A program made the position numbers and the translations under genes. From Cercozoa sp. M6MM (Eukaryota; Endomyxa: Ascetosporea), in NCBI GenBank assembly GCA_040357565.1, contig JBDODJ010000035.1: a stretch of 64,000 bases of DNA. One strand, given 5' to 3'. Of the stretch, positions 12,114-24,180 are shown piece by piece. The notes under the pieces are model-generated. The model was not told the DNA's origin and did no database searches. It saw only the letters and a program-made list of their open reading frames with translations. Each line of letters starts with the position of its first letter. Positions within the stretch are counted from its first letter, which is position 1.

Positions 12114-12787
12114 TTTAGCACTACAGCATTGCGTGCGTTTCGGTACAAACTGGGACTACTTGTTTATTATTGTCGATGTGACGGAGGCTCTCCATTTGGT
12201 AAACTTGAGTCACGTGCGTCGCGCTAGGGATTGGGGCGCGCGTCTGCGGCCCGGGAGCCCGCAGTGGTCAAGACGGGAGCGTGGAGCTCGCCAAAGTCTT
12301 CTGTCAACGCAGATCAGGTCGCCCAAAAAGGTCGCACATCGTATCCCGGTAGAGGATGATTGCGGGTAGACGTCTGCACGCGCGAGACCAAGCCATATAT
12401 TGGAAGGGTGACTGGACTCCCGCTCCTCCGCTTCGGCCTGCAGATCTGACGCCGAATTAGACTCTTGTGTCAAAATCGTCTGAGCTATCTAACACGTTGT
12501 CGTTGTGACGGTTTGGCAATTTTGGACCAACCGACACGTGCCAAAACTGACGTGTCAAAGTGTTTAAACGCGTGCTAGTGCTTTTGTTGTTCCAAGTTTC
12601 CTAACTTCTGGTTATAGCATTAGGGCTTGTGCTGGTCACCGATCTCATCTTCTGGCCTCCTTTCCAACAACTTTCGTTTCAAAAACTGTCAACAGCCCAA
12701 AACACCTTCCACCTTTGTCCCACAAGCGGCTGAACGCATTATTTCTTCATTCTTGGCAGATACTGTTGTTTCTGAATCAAACCTATC
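12114..12787. other. Intergenic region before the aminotransferase
   Basis: No open frame here splices into a convincing protein. It presumably carries the 3' UTR of the Exo84-like gene and the promoter of the aminotransferase. No repeat is seen. Confidence 0.4.
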
Positions 12788-14859
12788 ATGAACCGCCTCG
12801 CGTCTCGCATGAGCGGACTGGTGCGTTTGCATTTTGTGCGGTGCGGATTTCGACTTGTGGATTTTCGTAGGCGCCGAGCGCCACGCTGCGCATCAACGAA
12901 GCAAGCAACGCCTTGTTGCAGCAAGGTCACGAGGTCGTGAAGTTCGGACTCGGCCAGTCGTATGTTGTGCTGCCTTCGGGTTGCTGCTGAGGCTGTCTGT
13001 ATGCCGTGAGCTATGCGCGCTTCGCGTATCGTGCTGCCATCCCTTGCACAGTCCGTTTCCTGTGCCGTCGCCCATGGTGGAGGCGCTGCGAAAGAACGCG
13101 GCGCAGAAGGACTACCTACCTGTCCGCGGTCTGCCGCAGCTGCGTGAGAGCATCGTGCAGCACCTGTCGCGTCATCACGGGGTGTCTGGTAAACTTGCTT
13201 CCTTGCTTTCTCCATTTGCGTGTCGTGTGACTGATGGCATGTGTATGTGTGTGTGTGTTTGTTTGTTTTTGTTTTTGTTTCAGGGCGCTCTTGGGAACAC
13301 ACGATCACAGGTCCTGGCTCCAAGGAACTGCTCTTCATGCTGCAATTGGTGCTGGACGCCGAGCTGCTGCTGCCGATGCCTTCGTGTAGTCTTTATCTTC
13401 TCTGTGTTTGCCTCTCTTTGTCTTCTGGAAGCTCGGGTGTTTTCAGGGGTGAGCTACTCACCACAAGCTGCACTGTGCGGCAACCCGGTGACGCCGCTGC
13501 CGGTGGAACTCACACCGGAGACTCTAGATGAGGTAGGACTTGGCCTCCTGCCTGTGACTATCATACCTTGCCACTCTAGGTACTGCAACAACCGAGCAAT
13601 CGATCGGTGCGTGTGCTGTTGCTAAACTCGCCCAATAATCCGAGTGGCACCACTCTGTGCACTGGTGTACATTGTGCTCTCTCGGTTCTTCTCTTGTCTG
13701 GTGTCCTCCATTCTCCAGTATCTACAGGAAGACGAAGAACAAGTGCTCAGACGGTTCGCCGAGGTTATTGAAAAGTACCCGGATGTCATTGTGGTACTTG
13801 TTTCTATTCACCTATAACACATTCGCTCGTTTACCTCCTCCTCCCTTCCCTCAGGTGAGTGACGAAATCTACGCACACACGCGCTTTGATGGTCGGCCGC
13901 ACCAGTCGCTGGCGCATTTTTGTCCCGAGCAGGTCGTCGTGCTCACCGGTGTTGCCAAGGTACAGTTTTGCAGCATGCCTTCCTTCCTTCCCTTTCTTGC
14001 TTCCTTCCCTTTCTTGCTTCCTTCCCTTCCTTACTTCCTTTCCTTCCTTCTGAGGTATGTGCATGCGTGTGCAGTGGGCAGGCGCAGGAGGATGGCGTCT
14101 CGGGTCGCTGAGTTTCCCAGCGGCCATGAGCGACGTCGTGGATGCCATGGCCATCGCTGCCAGTGAATCGTAGCATGTGCTAAACCGGGGGGGGGGTAAG
14201 GTTAAGTGGGTGATACTTCTCATGTGTAGATTCACGAGCGTGAGTGCACCGATCCAGAACGCGTGCATTCCGGGCTACGACATGGGTCCTGAGATGCAAG
14301 GTGTGCATATGTTTGTCCATATGGACGGTACCCGTGGACAAATATTTGTATGTGTGGCTACAGAGTACATTGAGCGAAGCAAGAAGGTGCTTGCCGTTGT
14401 TGCCAGTGGCACATGCCGCTACCTAGCCGAGCATGCTCCTGGTGCGTGCACTTTCGTTCCCCCATCACCCGTACCCCGGACCTCGTTAACCCCCTTCTCT
14501 CCGTAGTGCAAGTGGACGCCCCCAACGGCGGTTTCTACTGCATGCCGCGTATCGGCGATACTCCGTACCTCTCTGATTGCTTTACATTGGATATAGATAT
14601 ATAAATGTGTAAATATGTCTGTGTGTGCGTAGGTGGGCTCAAGGTGCTACAGAGTACTTTGCGTCCAAGGTGAGTTTTTCCTCAATGACTAATTCAGTGT
14701 AGGTTTTATCACCTCCTCTGCAAAAAGCAAGGCAATGACATGACGACCTTCCGCAGTACGGCACTCGTGGGCGACGCGTTCGCTCAGCACGCTATTGAGA
14801 AGGGTCACGTCGCCTTCTTGGTACACTGCTTTGGCATTCATACGCACGTGCGCACGTGC

Positions 14860-14891
<32 letters not shown>

Positions 14892-15239
14892 TATATAATG
14901 TTGTAGCCCGCAAGCTGCTTCATTTCAATCCTGGAGGACGTGGCGCGTCCCACCGGTGTCGAAAAGGACAGCACGCGTATGGGTATGGGCATGCGTCTCA
15001 GCTACGTTGACTTTGACGGTACCAAGGCACTCGAGGTTGCCGATCAGCTGCCTGCCCTGGGCGCACCCTTATCAGACGACTTGGTTGACTCCTGGCTGGA
15101 TCAGCACGGTACGTGCTACAACGTTGGACCCTGCAGAGGTGTCTAGATGGAGAATCTTATGGGTTGTTATGCAGCCCCCAAGATACGCAAGGGTGCCACC
15201 ACGATTTCGCGCCTGCTTGCGAGTGACTTCACCCAGTAA
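12788..15239 (+). CDS. PLP-dependent class I/II aminotransferase
   Basis: This is a fold-type I pyridoxal-phosphate aminotransferase; the substrate cannot be read from the sequence. The ATG at 12788 gives MNRLASRMSGLAPSATLRIN, followed by KFGLGQSPFPVPSPMVEAL and DYLPVRGLPQLRESI, the usual N-terminal small-domain pattern. Diagnostic motifs are in order: LLNSPNNPSGTT (cofactor Asn loop), VVSDEIYAHTRFDG (Asp and Tyr of the PLP ring contact) and VAKWAGAGGWRLG, whose Lys has the right spacing to Gly-Trp-Arg to be the Schiff-base lysine. C-terminal exons give APNGGFYCMPRIGDT and KGHVAFLPASCFIL. The end is LLASDFTQ with TAA at 15237-15239. There are about a dozen introns, many with GTAC-type donors. 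The catalytic residues look intact. The first residues (MNRLASRM) could be a weak mitochondrial leader, which is uncertain. Confidence 0.9.
13976..14053. repeat. TTCC-rich imperfect repeat in an aminotransferase intron
   Basis: Repeated CTTCCTTCCCTTTCTTG-like units just downstream of the exon that ends at the PLP lysine segment. Confidence 0.85.
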
Positions 15240-15885
15240 CTTCGGGCGCGCAGGCAACCGAACTAGTCATAAGTTGTGATGTTACTGTACACTTTCAGTA
15301 GACATTGCTCTGACCCGTCCGCGTGGAGGTCATAATCCATGCTCAAACAAGTTTGAGACTGGAGAGAAGTTTAATAGTGTTTTGGCTTGATCTTGCCTGG
15401 ACAGAGTCACGGCTTCAGCCTGGCGGAGTTTTTGTTAAACCCATTAATACGACCAAGGACGTCTTCCTTCGGTCGAGATCCAGTGGGATCACCTCGAGAC
15501 CCAGTAGGGTCTCTCGTTTCCCCTACTGATTGGGCCATTGAGCCGCAGTAACAGTGACCTACCCCAGATTGTCACTCACGTCGCATATGCATGTTTGCAC
15601 GCGTACGTGCACGGCACCTACGTGCGCTGCCATATATACAGTTTAGTTCAAGAAGGTTGACTCAGACGCCAACTGCGTAGCTTCTCCGGCGCCAGTGTTG
15701 GGGTGGGGTTTCAAGCGCATCCAACTTCCCTTTCGAGGGTCTCCAGGGCATCTTCTTGAAAGCTGTACCAATCTGTAGTAAACTAGCAGTAGCACAGATT
15801 ATTTATACAATCAAGCCGAGTTACTCACGACCCTTCCGGGCGTCTCATCTTCCAATGCAATAGAGCACAGCATTTGCCACTTAAT
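15240..15885. other. Convergent intergenic region with a hairpin cluster
   Basis: Between the aminotransferase stop and the membrane-protein stop. Three adjacent perfect or near-perfect hairpins lie at 15451-15513 (see the separate entry). Otherwise no gene is seen. Confidence 0.45.
15451..15513. other. Three consecutive stem-loops, possible structured RNA
   Basis: Stem 1 pairs GACCAAGGA with TCCTTCGGTC, with one bulge. Stem 2 is GATCC-AGTG-GGATC. Stem 3 is GAGACCC-AGTA-GGGTCTC. The last two loops are nearly identical. They could be part of the aminotransferase 3' UTR or an independent RNA; I cannot match a known RNA family. Confidence 0.4.
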
Positions 15886-16662
15886 TTACTGTCCAGATTC
15901 AGACTCCGGTTCAAAATTGTCAGACCACGAGCATGACAATGGTGCTAGTATATTCCGGCAATGTTTCGTATAGGCGGTCATCATGAGAACAAGGACAATG
16001 CAGACGAGGAAACACAGCAGCGCTAAACCTACAAACTTACAATTATGTAAAAGTAAGATTAATTCTAATCGAAAGGTGGGACGGAACGGGAAACTGCTTT
16101 AGCTTAAAGAAAGAACCTGTTTTGAGGGCAGAAACCAATGCACGATGATTGCGAGCAAACCTCGCAATTACGCCTCCGGCCCTCGTAGTACTTACTGAGA
16201 GTGTATCAAAATAAAACGTCAATTTACGGTACAGCGAGGTTGTATCAAACTACCGATATCTTTACTGTGACCGTTTTCTGGTGTGTACATTCTACGTACC
16301 ATCAAATGGAACGACAAAGTCTCCGTTGTCGGCAGCGATAGCCGCGAGATAGTCGGAATAGACTGCTTGTGCTGCGATGGCCAGTGTGCTGGGGTCTATC
16401 GACACTGATGTACGCGGAACCGAAGTGTCGTCCTCCGTCGTCAACTCGGTCGACGTCTCAGCCTGTACAGCATCTCCTCCTTCACTGACCACGTGTAGGT
16501 ACCGATCTGAAAACCGACAAAGTAATATCAAAAAGCCTGATCTTAATCAAAACTGAAAACCGGCGAAACAATGACAATTTCTTGGTAATTATTGATATCG
16601 ATACCTATTGCACAGGCATTCGTGTATTGCGCAAGCAGCAAGAGCGCTAGTTGAACTCGCAT
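15886..16662 (-). CDS. Small single-pass membrane protein with signal peptide
   Basis: No family is recognised. Splicing four exons gives about 160 residues with a clear type I membrane layout. The ATG complementary to 16660-16662 begins MRVQLALLLLAQYTNACA, a good signal peptide with a small-residue cleavage site. A Thr/Ser/Asp/Glu-rich ectodomain follows (exon about 16290-16505, containing AETSTELTTEDDTSVPRTS). The transmembrane helix is GLALLCFLVCIVLVLMMTAY (about 15940-16010), and a short tail ends EPESESGQ before TAA at 15886-15888. All three joins have GT..AG ends and matching phases, which makes the reading unlikely to be chance. The ectodomain has few cysteines, so it is probably not a compact disulfide domain and may be O-glycosylated (inference). 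Confidence is limited by the short length. Confidence 0.55.
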
Positions 16663-16912
16663 GGAGTGTCTAGCTGGAGCAAAGTGAACCTCATAACTTT
16701 TCTACAACAGCTCAACTATATCGTCCGTCTTCGGACATTTGCTGCACGGCATGGTACAGTATCGTCTGTCTACACGTATGGTTGCGAAAGATGCGCACGC
16801 ATGGCCATCAAGGCTTAAAGTTACTTAGATCCAAGATCTGACTCTGCGTGTACGCGGACGGAGTTGCACTGCCAGCATTGCGCGCGGGGGGGGGGCACAA
16901 TTGAAGACAACC

Positions 16913-18881
16913 TTACGGCAGATTATACGGAGTGCGCCACTCGTTGAAGAACTTAAATTTGTGCGCAAGCCTGCAAAGAAAATCGACAGACCGAAATAGT
17001 AAGCAACCCGCCATTGAAATTAACCCAGAATGTGTATTGCCAATGTACAGCAGCGATCGAGCACGGTCATACACGGTGAAACCCACGGCATCTGTCATTT
17101 GCTGCTCAAGCAATGAAGCGAGTGCATTGTCGCTAAATCGGCTGACGTTGCCACCCTACGGTACGTGCGTTAATACGAGTGGACAGTGCACATAGTTTAA
17201 TTAATGATTCAAAATACAAGGTACCACAGTAAGGCCACTGGTGCCATTCAAGACCTCGACGTCTTCGCCGCGACACCAACCAGCACACGCGTCAGTGAAC
17301 TGAAAATACGAGTGTGCAGGTTTCGATTACAACACTGCATACGTGGCAAGGAGAGCCTACCAGAGCAACATCCGTCTGATCAACGATGCCGTCATCGAGT
17401 TTCACACCTAGATCAATCAGGCACAAATAACTTCCTGGCTAAGAGGAATGAGATGCAAGCACACCAGTGCACATGATGACAGGATGATGCACAAAATAAG
17501 ACGTCCGATGTGTCTCATTCAGTTGCATTAACCGTCGGTTCTTTTGACGCACATGAAGTAAACCGTTGATGTGGCTCACACAACGACACAAAGATCGTAT
17601 TGATACCTTTTTATTCGTGAAATCTTGGAATCGACAGCACAGAGCACGTCGCAAAAACACATCTGCGTTCACAGATTAGTGCTCTCAACACGTGCACACT
17701 GGAGGGGCTATCAATACCTCCGAACTTGCGTCCCACAGTGACAGTATCGATGTGCACTTGAATCACCTCACTCAACTGTCGCGCGCACTCACACAATTAA
17801 TAGTAAGGAAACAATCAATAATAAGACTTGCATTACCAGACGACCTTGCAATCCCAGACAATTCCACAAAGCAATCTACTTTCAAGCATTGCACGCGACA
17901 AATCCTTCGACAAAAAAGTGCCACACATACTAATACCTTGTCAGAGCAGCTGTGGATGCAGCCAGCTTCTAGAACGCACGGCAGCGGAATCGTTGAGGAG
18001 GGCACCTTCTCGTCAGTCGAATGGAAGTCAAAGTCGGCGTCCTTCTTGACGCTAAAAGCCACCTGGGCGGCGTCAGTCACCTGCAAGCGCGAGTGCGCTG
18101 TGGCAATCTCGGCAAACGTGCGGGTCGCCTTTATCTTCTTCGCCTTGGCGTACTTCTTTACAACGGAGTTCCCACAGGGTGCGCTGGCTAGACAACACGC
18201 AAGTAACGCACACACAAGCACACACACAAACACACACGCATACACATACACACACACACATCTGTGGCATCCAACTCTAGAGGACTCTACAGGCGTAGAA
18301 ATGAACAGTCACGTCTGGTCGTAAGGTGTACTTTCCGTTTTGTCGTACCAAGAAGCTGTTGTTGTCTTTATCTACATTCGAGGAATTGTTGATTAGTTTA
18401 GCAAGGGTACGGCGTCGAAGTGGAAGTAAACTGTACCAAACGAAGCCACCTGGTGCAACAGAAAGCGCTGGAAAGCGCGATATGCGAGGATTTCGGCGTG
18501 ACAGTCACAGACAAGGTTGGCCAAGTGCTCCATGTTTTTCTTCATATGCTTTATCGTTAGATACTCTACAACAAAAGCACACTTCAGGGCCTACTTCCAT
18601 AAAGGTCCGATCAGGTCAGGTACTTGTGCCAGAGCCGAGAGAGACAACATGCATGCCTTTTGCATCTTCAAACACCACGGCAGCCAGCATCTGTGTCAAA
18701 CAACCACAGTCCGGAGTACAGCTTAGAACGAAGTTCACACGGAAGGACTTACCTGTCTCTCGGTGCCGACATGATCGCACATGCCACTCAACCTGAACGC
18801 ATCAATCGCAGCTCGCGCGACGAGGTCCGCACGAGCGCATGATGACACGCGACTCTTCTCGGCGTGTCTAAGAGTAGACAT
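16913..18881 (-). CDS. ADAT1: tRNA-specific adenosine deaminase ADAT1/Tad1
   Basis: This enzyme deaminates A37 to inosine next to the anticodon of tRNA-Ala. The ATG complementary to 18879-18881 gives MSTLRHAEKSRV and a short helical N-terminus. Then comes MLAAVVFEDAKGMHVVSLGSGTK, whose core matches LLAAVV...VVSMGTGTK of animal ADAT1. The active site reads VCDCHAEILAYRAF (His-Ala-Glu zinc/proton-shuttle motif). The second motif, SAPCGNSV, lies in the exon at about 18080-18193; it has the zinc Cys but Asn where family members usually have Asp. CIHSCSDKIALWNCLGLQGRL supplies the third zinc Cys and the conserved WNxLGxQG. A late exon carries EVLNGTSGLT, and the C-terminus ends FFNEWRTPYNLP with TAA at 16913-16915. 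The family match is strong in motif order and spacing. Introns include a sense TG repeat. Confidence 0.88.
18207..18261. repeat. CA/TG imperfect repeat in an ADAT1 intron
   Basis: CA-rich on the plus strand, so TG-rich in the ADAT1 sense strand. It immediately precedes the acceptor of the PCG exon. Confidence 0.85.
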
Positions 18882-19046
18882 ATTTCGTGAAGTGAGCATA
18901 AACAAGTGACGCGTTGCTCTAAGTTTCGTTCATCCTGTGTATCATCCACTGGATAGTTTCATCCATTCGGATTAGTGATCCGCATTGATCTGCTGCCGAG
19001 ATGGTAGCCAATGTACGATAAAACAATAGTTATTCTAGTAAAGTAT

Positions 19047-20052
19047 TCAGTGGGCCGCTCGGAAACTGAACGCAGTTTTCGCGTATGCATTCTCGTCAGT
19101 GTCAGGTACCCGTGCTGCAAGATAAACTGAACGGCATCAAACACATGGCATCAAAACTGACGTGTGAACTGCATGGCCTGCTGCAAGCACATTTGTGCCT
19201 CGTGCAACTGGATACTGCTCGGGCAAGGACAATGAAACCAAACGAAGGAAGGACAACGAGAAAAACACACTTGGCCATGTCGATGCTTTGTGTCTCACGC
19301 CAAGACTGCGTTGGGAAGCCGTTTTGCTGCAAGGCGTGCTGCACCTGCATGCATGGAGGCACACATGTAGACTGCGCCTTTTGCATGCGTACATGTGTGT
19401 GCACAACCTACCTGCGTAAATTGCTGCTGAACTTGCACGATTTGCGCCTGCTCCTGTCGCATCTGTTCGCTGATGTTATGCGCTACCTCGGCGTGCGAGC
19501 CGCACGAAGGCGGCAAGTACGACGAGAACGAGAACGACGGCTCCGACGCGGCCAGGAACGAGTCGTCTGTCATGGCACCAAAGTGCGTGTTGGGCGACGG
19601 AGCTGCGGCTGACAGACGCGTGCTTGCTACGCAGGCAAGAAACTTTCGGTGTGGAACAGGCCAGGAACACGACAACAGATGAAGCGAAAAGGTACGCCTG
19701 CGAGGAGCGAGTGGCGAGCAAGACACCTGAAACGGGTCGCTACTGCCACCAAAGTTGGCGTTGTTGCCATTGCTGTTGGCATTGTTCATTGCGTTGTTGT
19801 TGCTGTTGTTGTTGTTGTTGTTGTGGCTGTTGGATTCGAGGAGTGGCGGCAATGGCGGGTGCATTTGCATCTGCCTTGGCATACTGGACATGTGCCTGTC
19901 ACTCGGAACATGCTGCTGCTGTTGCTGCTGTGCCGATGCGCGAGAGCGCGGTAAGGCAGTGCCACTGAAGGGATCAATATTCTCTGACTCATGACTGTGT
20001 GGTACATTGCTGCTCTGAAGTTGATGGAGGTGACTGCGAGGACGCGACATCC

Positions 20053-20086
<34 letters not shown>

Positions 20087-20957
20087 TCGCTGCTGCTGCT
20101 GTCGCTGTTGTTGTTGTCGTTGTAGAAGTTGTTTCTGCTGGTGTTGTTGCTGGTGTTGGTATTGCTGTTGGTGTAGTTGTTGATGTTGTTGCTGTTGTCG
20201 CTGTGGCTGCGAAGTGCGCGAGGCGGCGGCAACGAACGTCACCGAGGCACGACGGCCATTCTCAAGTGCTTTCACGCCTGCACACGCGACACACATGCTT
20301 TGCAGACACGCATGCAATCTCTTTAACTACCGTGTTTCGTATCAGCCAATCGCAGGAGTGCCTGCAGACCGCGAACGATTTTGCGCCATGGTTTCTTTTT
20401 GCTCGCGATCCTGCACGGCAAACCAGTTTTGACTGTGTTGTGCTTAAAGGTGCAGTGCACATCAGACACTTACTCCTTGGGTGCCACGTAGTGATGTGCC
20501 AAATCGAGCAGTCCGAGACAGCGCTTAATGCGAGACATTGTCTGCGTCGTGCACTGCGCCGTGTTGTACTCTACGAAGCAGCCAGAACATTGTGTACCCT
20601 TAGAACTGCTCACTCACTCATTAAAGTACCGGCGAACGAAAATGACGGATCGACCACCTGAAATACAGATACGAGCACACACAAGCTGGTGTACTGGAGA
20701 AGGAGGTACCTCGATGAGAAACGCATAACACTGCTGCAAGTGTGCAGCACGCATCTCGCCCATGCGCATCGTGGGAATGCGCAGGCCGAGCTTCTACAAG
20801 GACCAGACAGTATCGTTGTGTCGGCGCAGAGGCTGAAACATGCGTGAGTTGATTGTACCTGGATTCCTTGTAAGGCCTCTTGCCACACTTCCTGCCCAGC
20901 CACGAAACTATGGCAACTGATAATCAAAGAAAGAGAAAAACACACCTGCAGCGCCAT
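19047..20957 (-). CDS. Gln/Asn-rich protein of unknown function
   Basis: No family is recognised. The ATG complementary to 20955-20957 gives MALQEVWQEALQGIQ, then KLGLRIPTMRMGEMR and SRIKRCLGLLDLAHHYV, a helical N-terminal region of about 130 residues spread over five exons with matching phases. One large exon (about 19410-20273) then encodes a low-complexity region: many Gln blocks (encoded mainly by CAG/CAA, about 20050-20205), an RMSRPRSHLHQL linker, a His/Met/Pro stretch and an Asn run with Ser. A Ser/Phe-rich part ends at AHNISEQMRQEQAQIVQV, which resumes helix or coiled coil. Two or three short Gln-containing exons follow, and I place the stop at 19047-19049 with moderate certainty. It is divergent from OSGEP. 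The poly-Gln/poly-Asn composition suggests a prion-like or condensate-forming regulator, which is inference from composition only. Confidence 0.55.
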
Positions 20958-21180
20958 TTTTCGTCTGTTGCAAGCGACAGGCGATCTGCACAAAAGCGCT
21001 TGCTAGCGTTTCACAGTAAAATGCACACGACTCGAGTGTGTGGTTGGTCCTAAGACAGGCGTGTGCTAAAATTCGTTAAGGACGCATATTCAGCCAATAG
21101 AGATTGCGCAGACGCGGCGTATGTCATTGTGACGGGCGCGATTGGCTTTAGGATTCTCTAGATACGCCAACAAGCACACA
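20958..21180. promoter_or_regulatory. Shared upstream region of the Gln-rich gene and OSGEP
   Basis: 223 bp between two divergent start codons. No core promoter element recognised; role inferred from arrangement. Confidence 0.45.
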
Positions 21181-22890
<1,710 letters not shown>

Positions 22891-24180
22891 CGTCAGTTAG
22901 TTACGAAACTTGTCGTCAGATAATTTAACAAATGTATCGTACACTGGCAGCTTCACGGCAGGTGTTTCTAGTCAAAAATTTGAGTCACTCTACGATTGCT
23001 TCAAACCCACGTCAGTAAGCGCCTCTGCTGTCGGTGGTTCCGTTCCCCAGTCTGTATGGCCTGTGGAGGGCTCCTGTTTTTCTCGTCCAACACCGATCGT
23101 TCCTCCAGCAGCAGCCAGAATTTGCAGTGCTCTTTTTGGAAGTGAGTCAATCAAAAGACGTCTACGACGTGAAGTCCGGCACAACATAGAGCAAGTCGCA
23201 TGTTGGGTGGCCAACAAACAATCCCCTTGTCCAAGGGGGAGCTACAGCTACACTGAAGCCCGCTGGACTGCAGTGTTGCACCACATGCACCGTATTGGCA
23301 GTGCAGTCATTTTTCGCTCTCGAGATCACCAGGACCGTTTAGCATCAATCCGCCAACGCAGCACCGGCCAACACGGTGTGACGCCGTCGATCGAGCTGCT
23401 GCACCTTCACAGAGAAGCAGTAAAGTCAACAGAAAGGTGCTTCTTGAACCCTAATGCAAGGTCAACGGCGACCACAATTAGATGATGTCAACGATCGCCG
23501 GATCAGAGGTGTGAGTCACGAGCTCTCACGGGCAACCTGCTTCGCCGTTTGTTTGACTTGCTTTGCGCGCGCCGTGGCTTGACTGTGCACTGGTGCGTTC
23601 TCTCGCTCTTCGCTGCGGCAGCTGCGCGGTGCTCGCCAGTCGCTGTTGTTTGTGATGCTGTTGTTTTTTCTTGTGTTTGCTTTCCGATCGCCCAGTTGCT
23701 GCTCCGTTTCCCTGGTATCGATTGTTGCCCGTGCTTAAACAACAACAAAGGAAACTTTGTGCGTTAGACCTAGTTGTGATGGTTGATGGTGCGCTTTTGT
23801 GGGCGGATCAACCAAAGTCATCATCCGGTCATCGGTTGACTTAAGGCACCTTTTTGTCATCTTTTTTTTTAAACCGGTGTGTATGGTCTAACAAGTTTCA
23901 ATCGTAGTGCGTGCTTTGTTTCCTGAGGCTGGAGGCGTCCGATCATTTTTTATTCTTTTGCTATTCCGGAGCGCTGGATTGCGCCCACAAAACAGAAACC
24001 CTCTGCAATTTGCCTCCCGAGCACCATTGTCCCGAATATTATTGATTCACACGGCTGTGTGTTGGTAGGGCACACTGGCCGTCACGTGGCAAATAGGGAA
24101 GCACTGGAACCTTTGTGCTGAAGCCAGGTCTGGCGCCTTCTCGATTTAACAGGAGAACCCCACAAACCCGGATTATTGTG
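22891..24180. other. Long intergenic region with unsupported open frames
   Basis: 1.3 kb between OSGEP and G-alpha. A 191-codon open frame without an early ATG runs 22910-23485 on the plus strand. On the minus strand, an ATG-initiated frame of about 65 codons begins near 23187 and ends at 22990. Neither has a recognisable domain or convincing splice partners, so I list no gene. The last 60 bp probably hold the G-alpha 5' UTR. Confidence 0.35.

Noticed and set aside
22910..23485. 191-codon open frame on the plus strand
   Set aside because: There is no ATG near its 5' end, no domain and no splice partner. The opposite strand also has open frames. Kept only as a note in the intergenic entry.
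23503..23748. Minus-strand basic, Gln/Ala-rich open frame
   Set aside because: No ATG, no neighbouring exon and low-complexity composition only.
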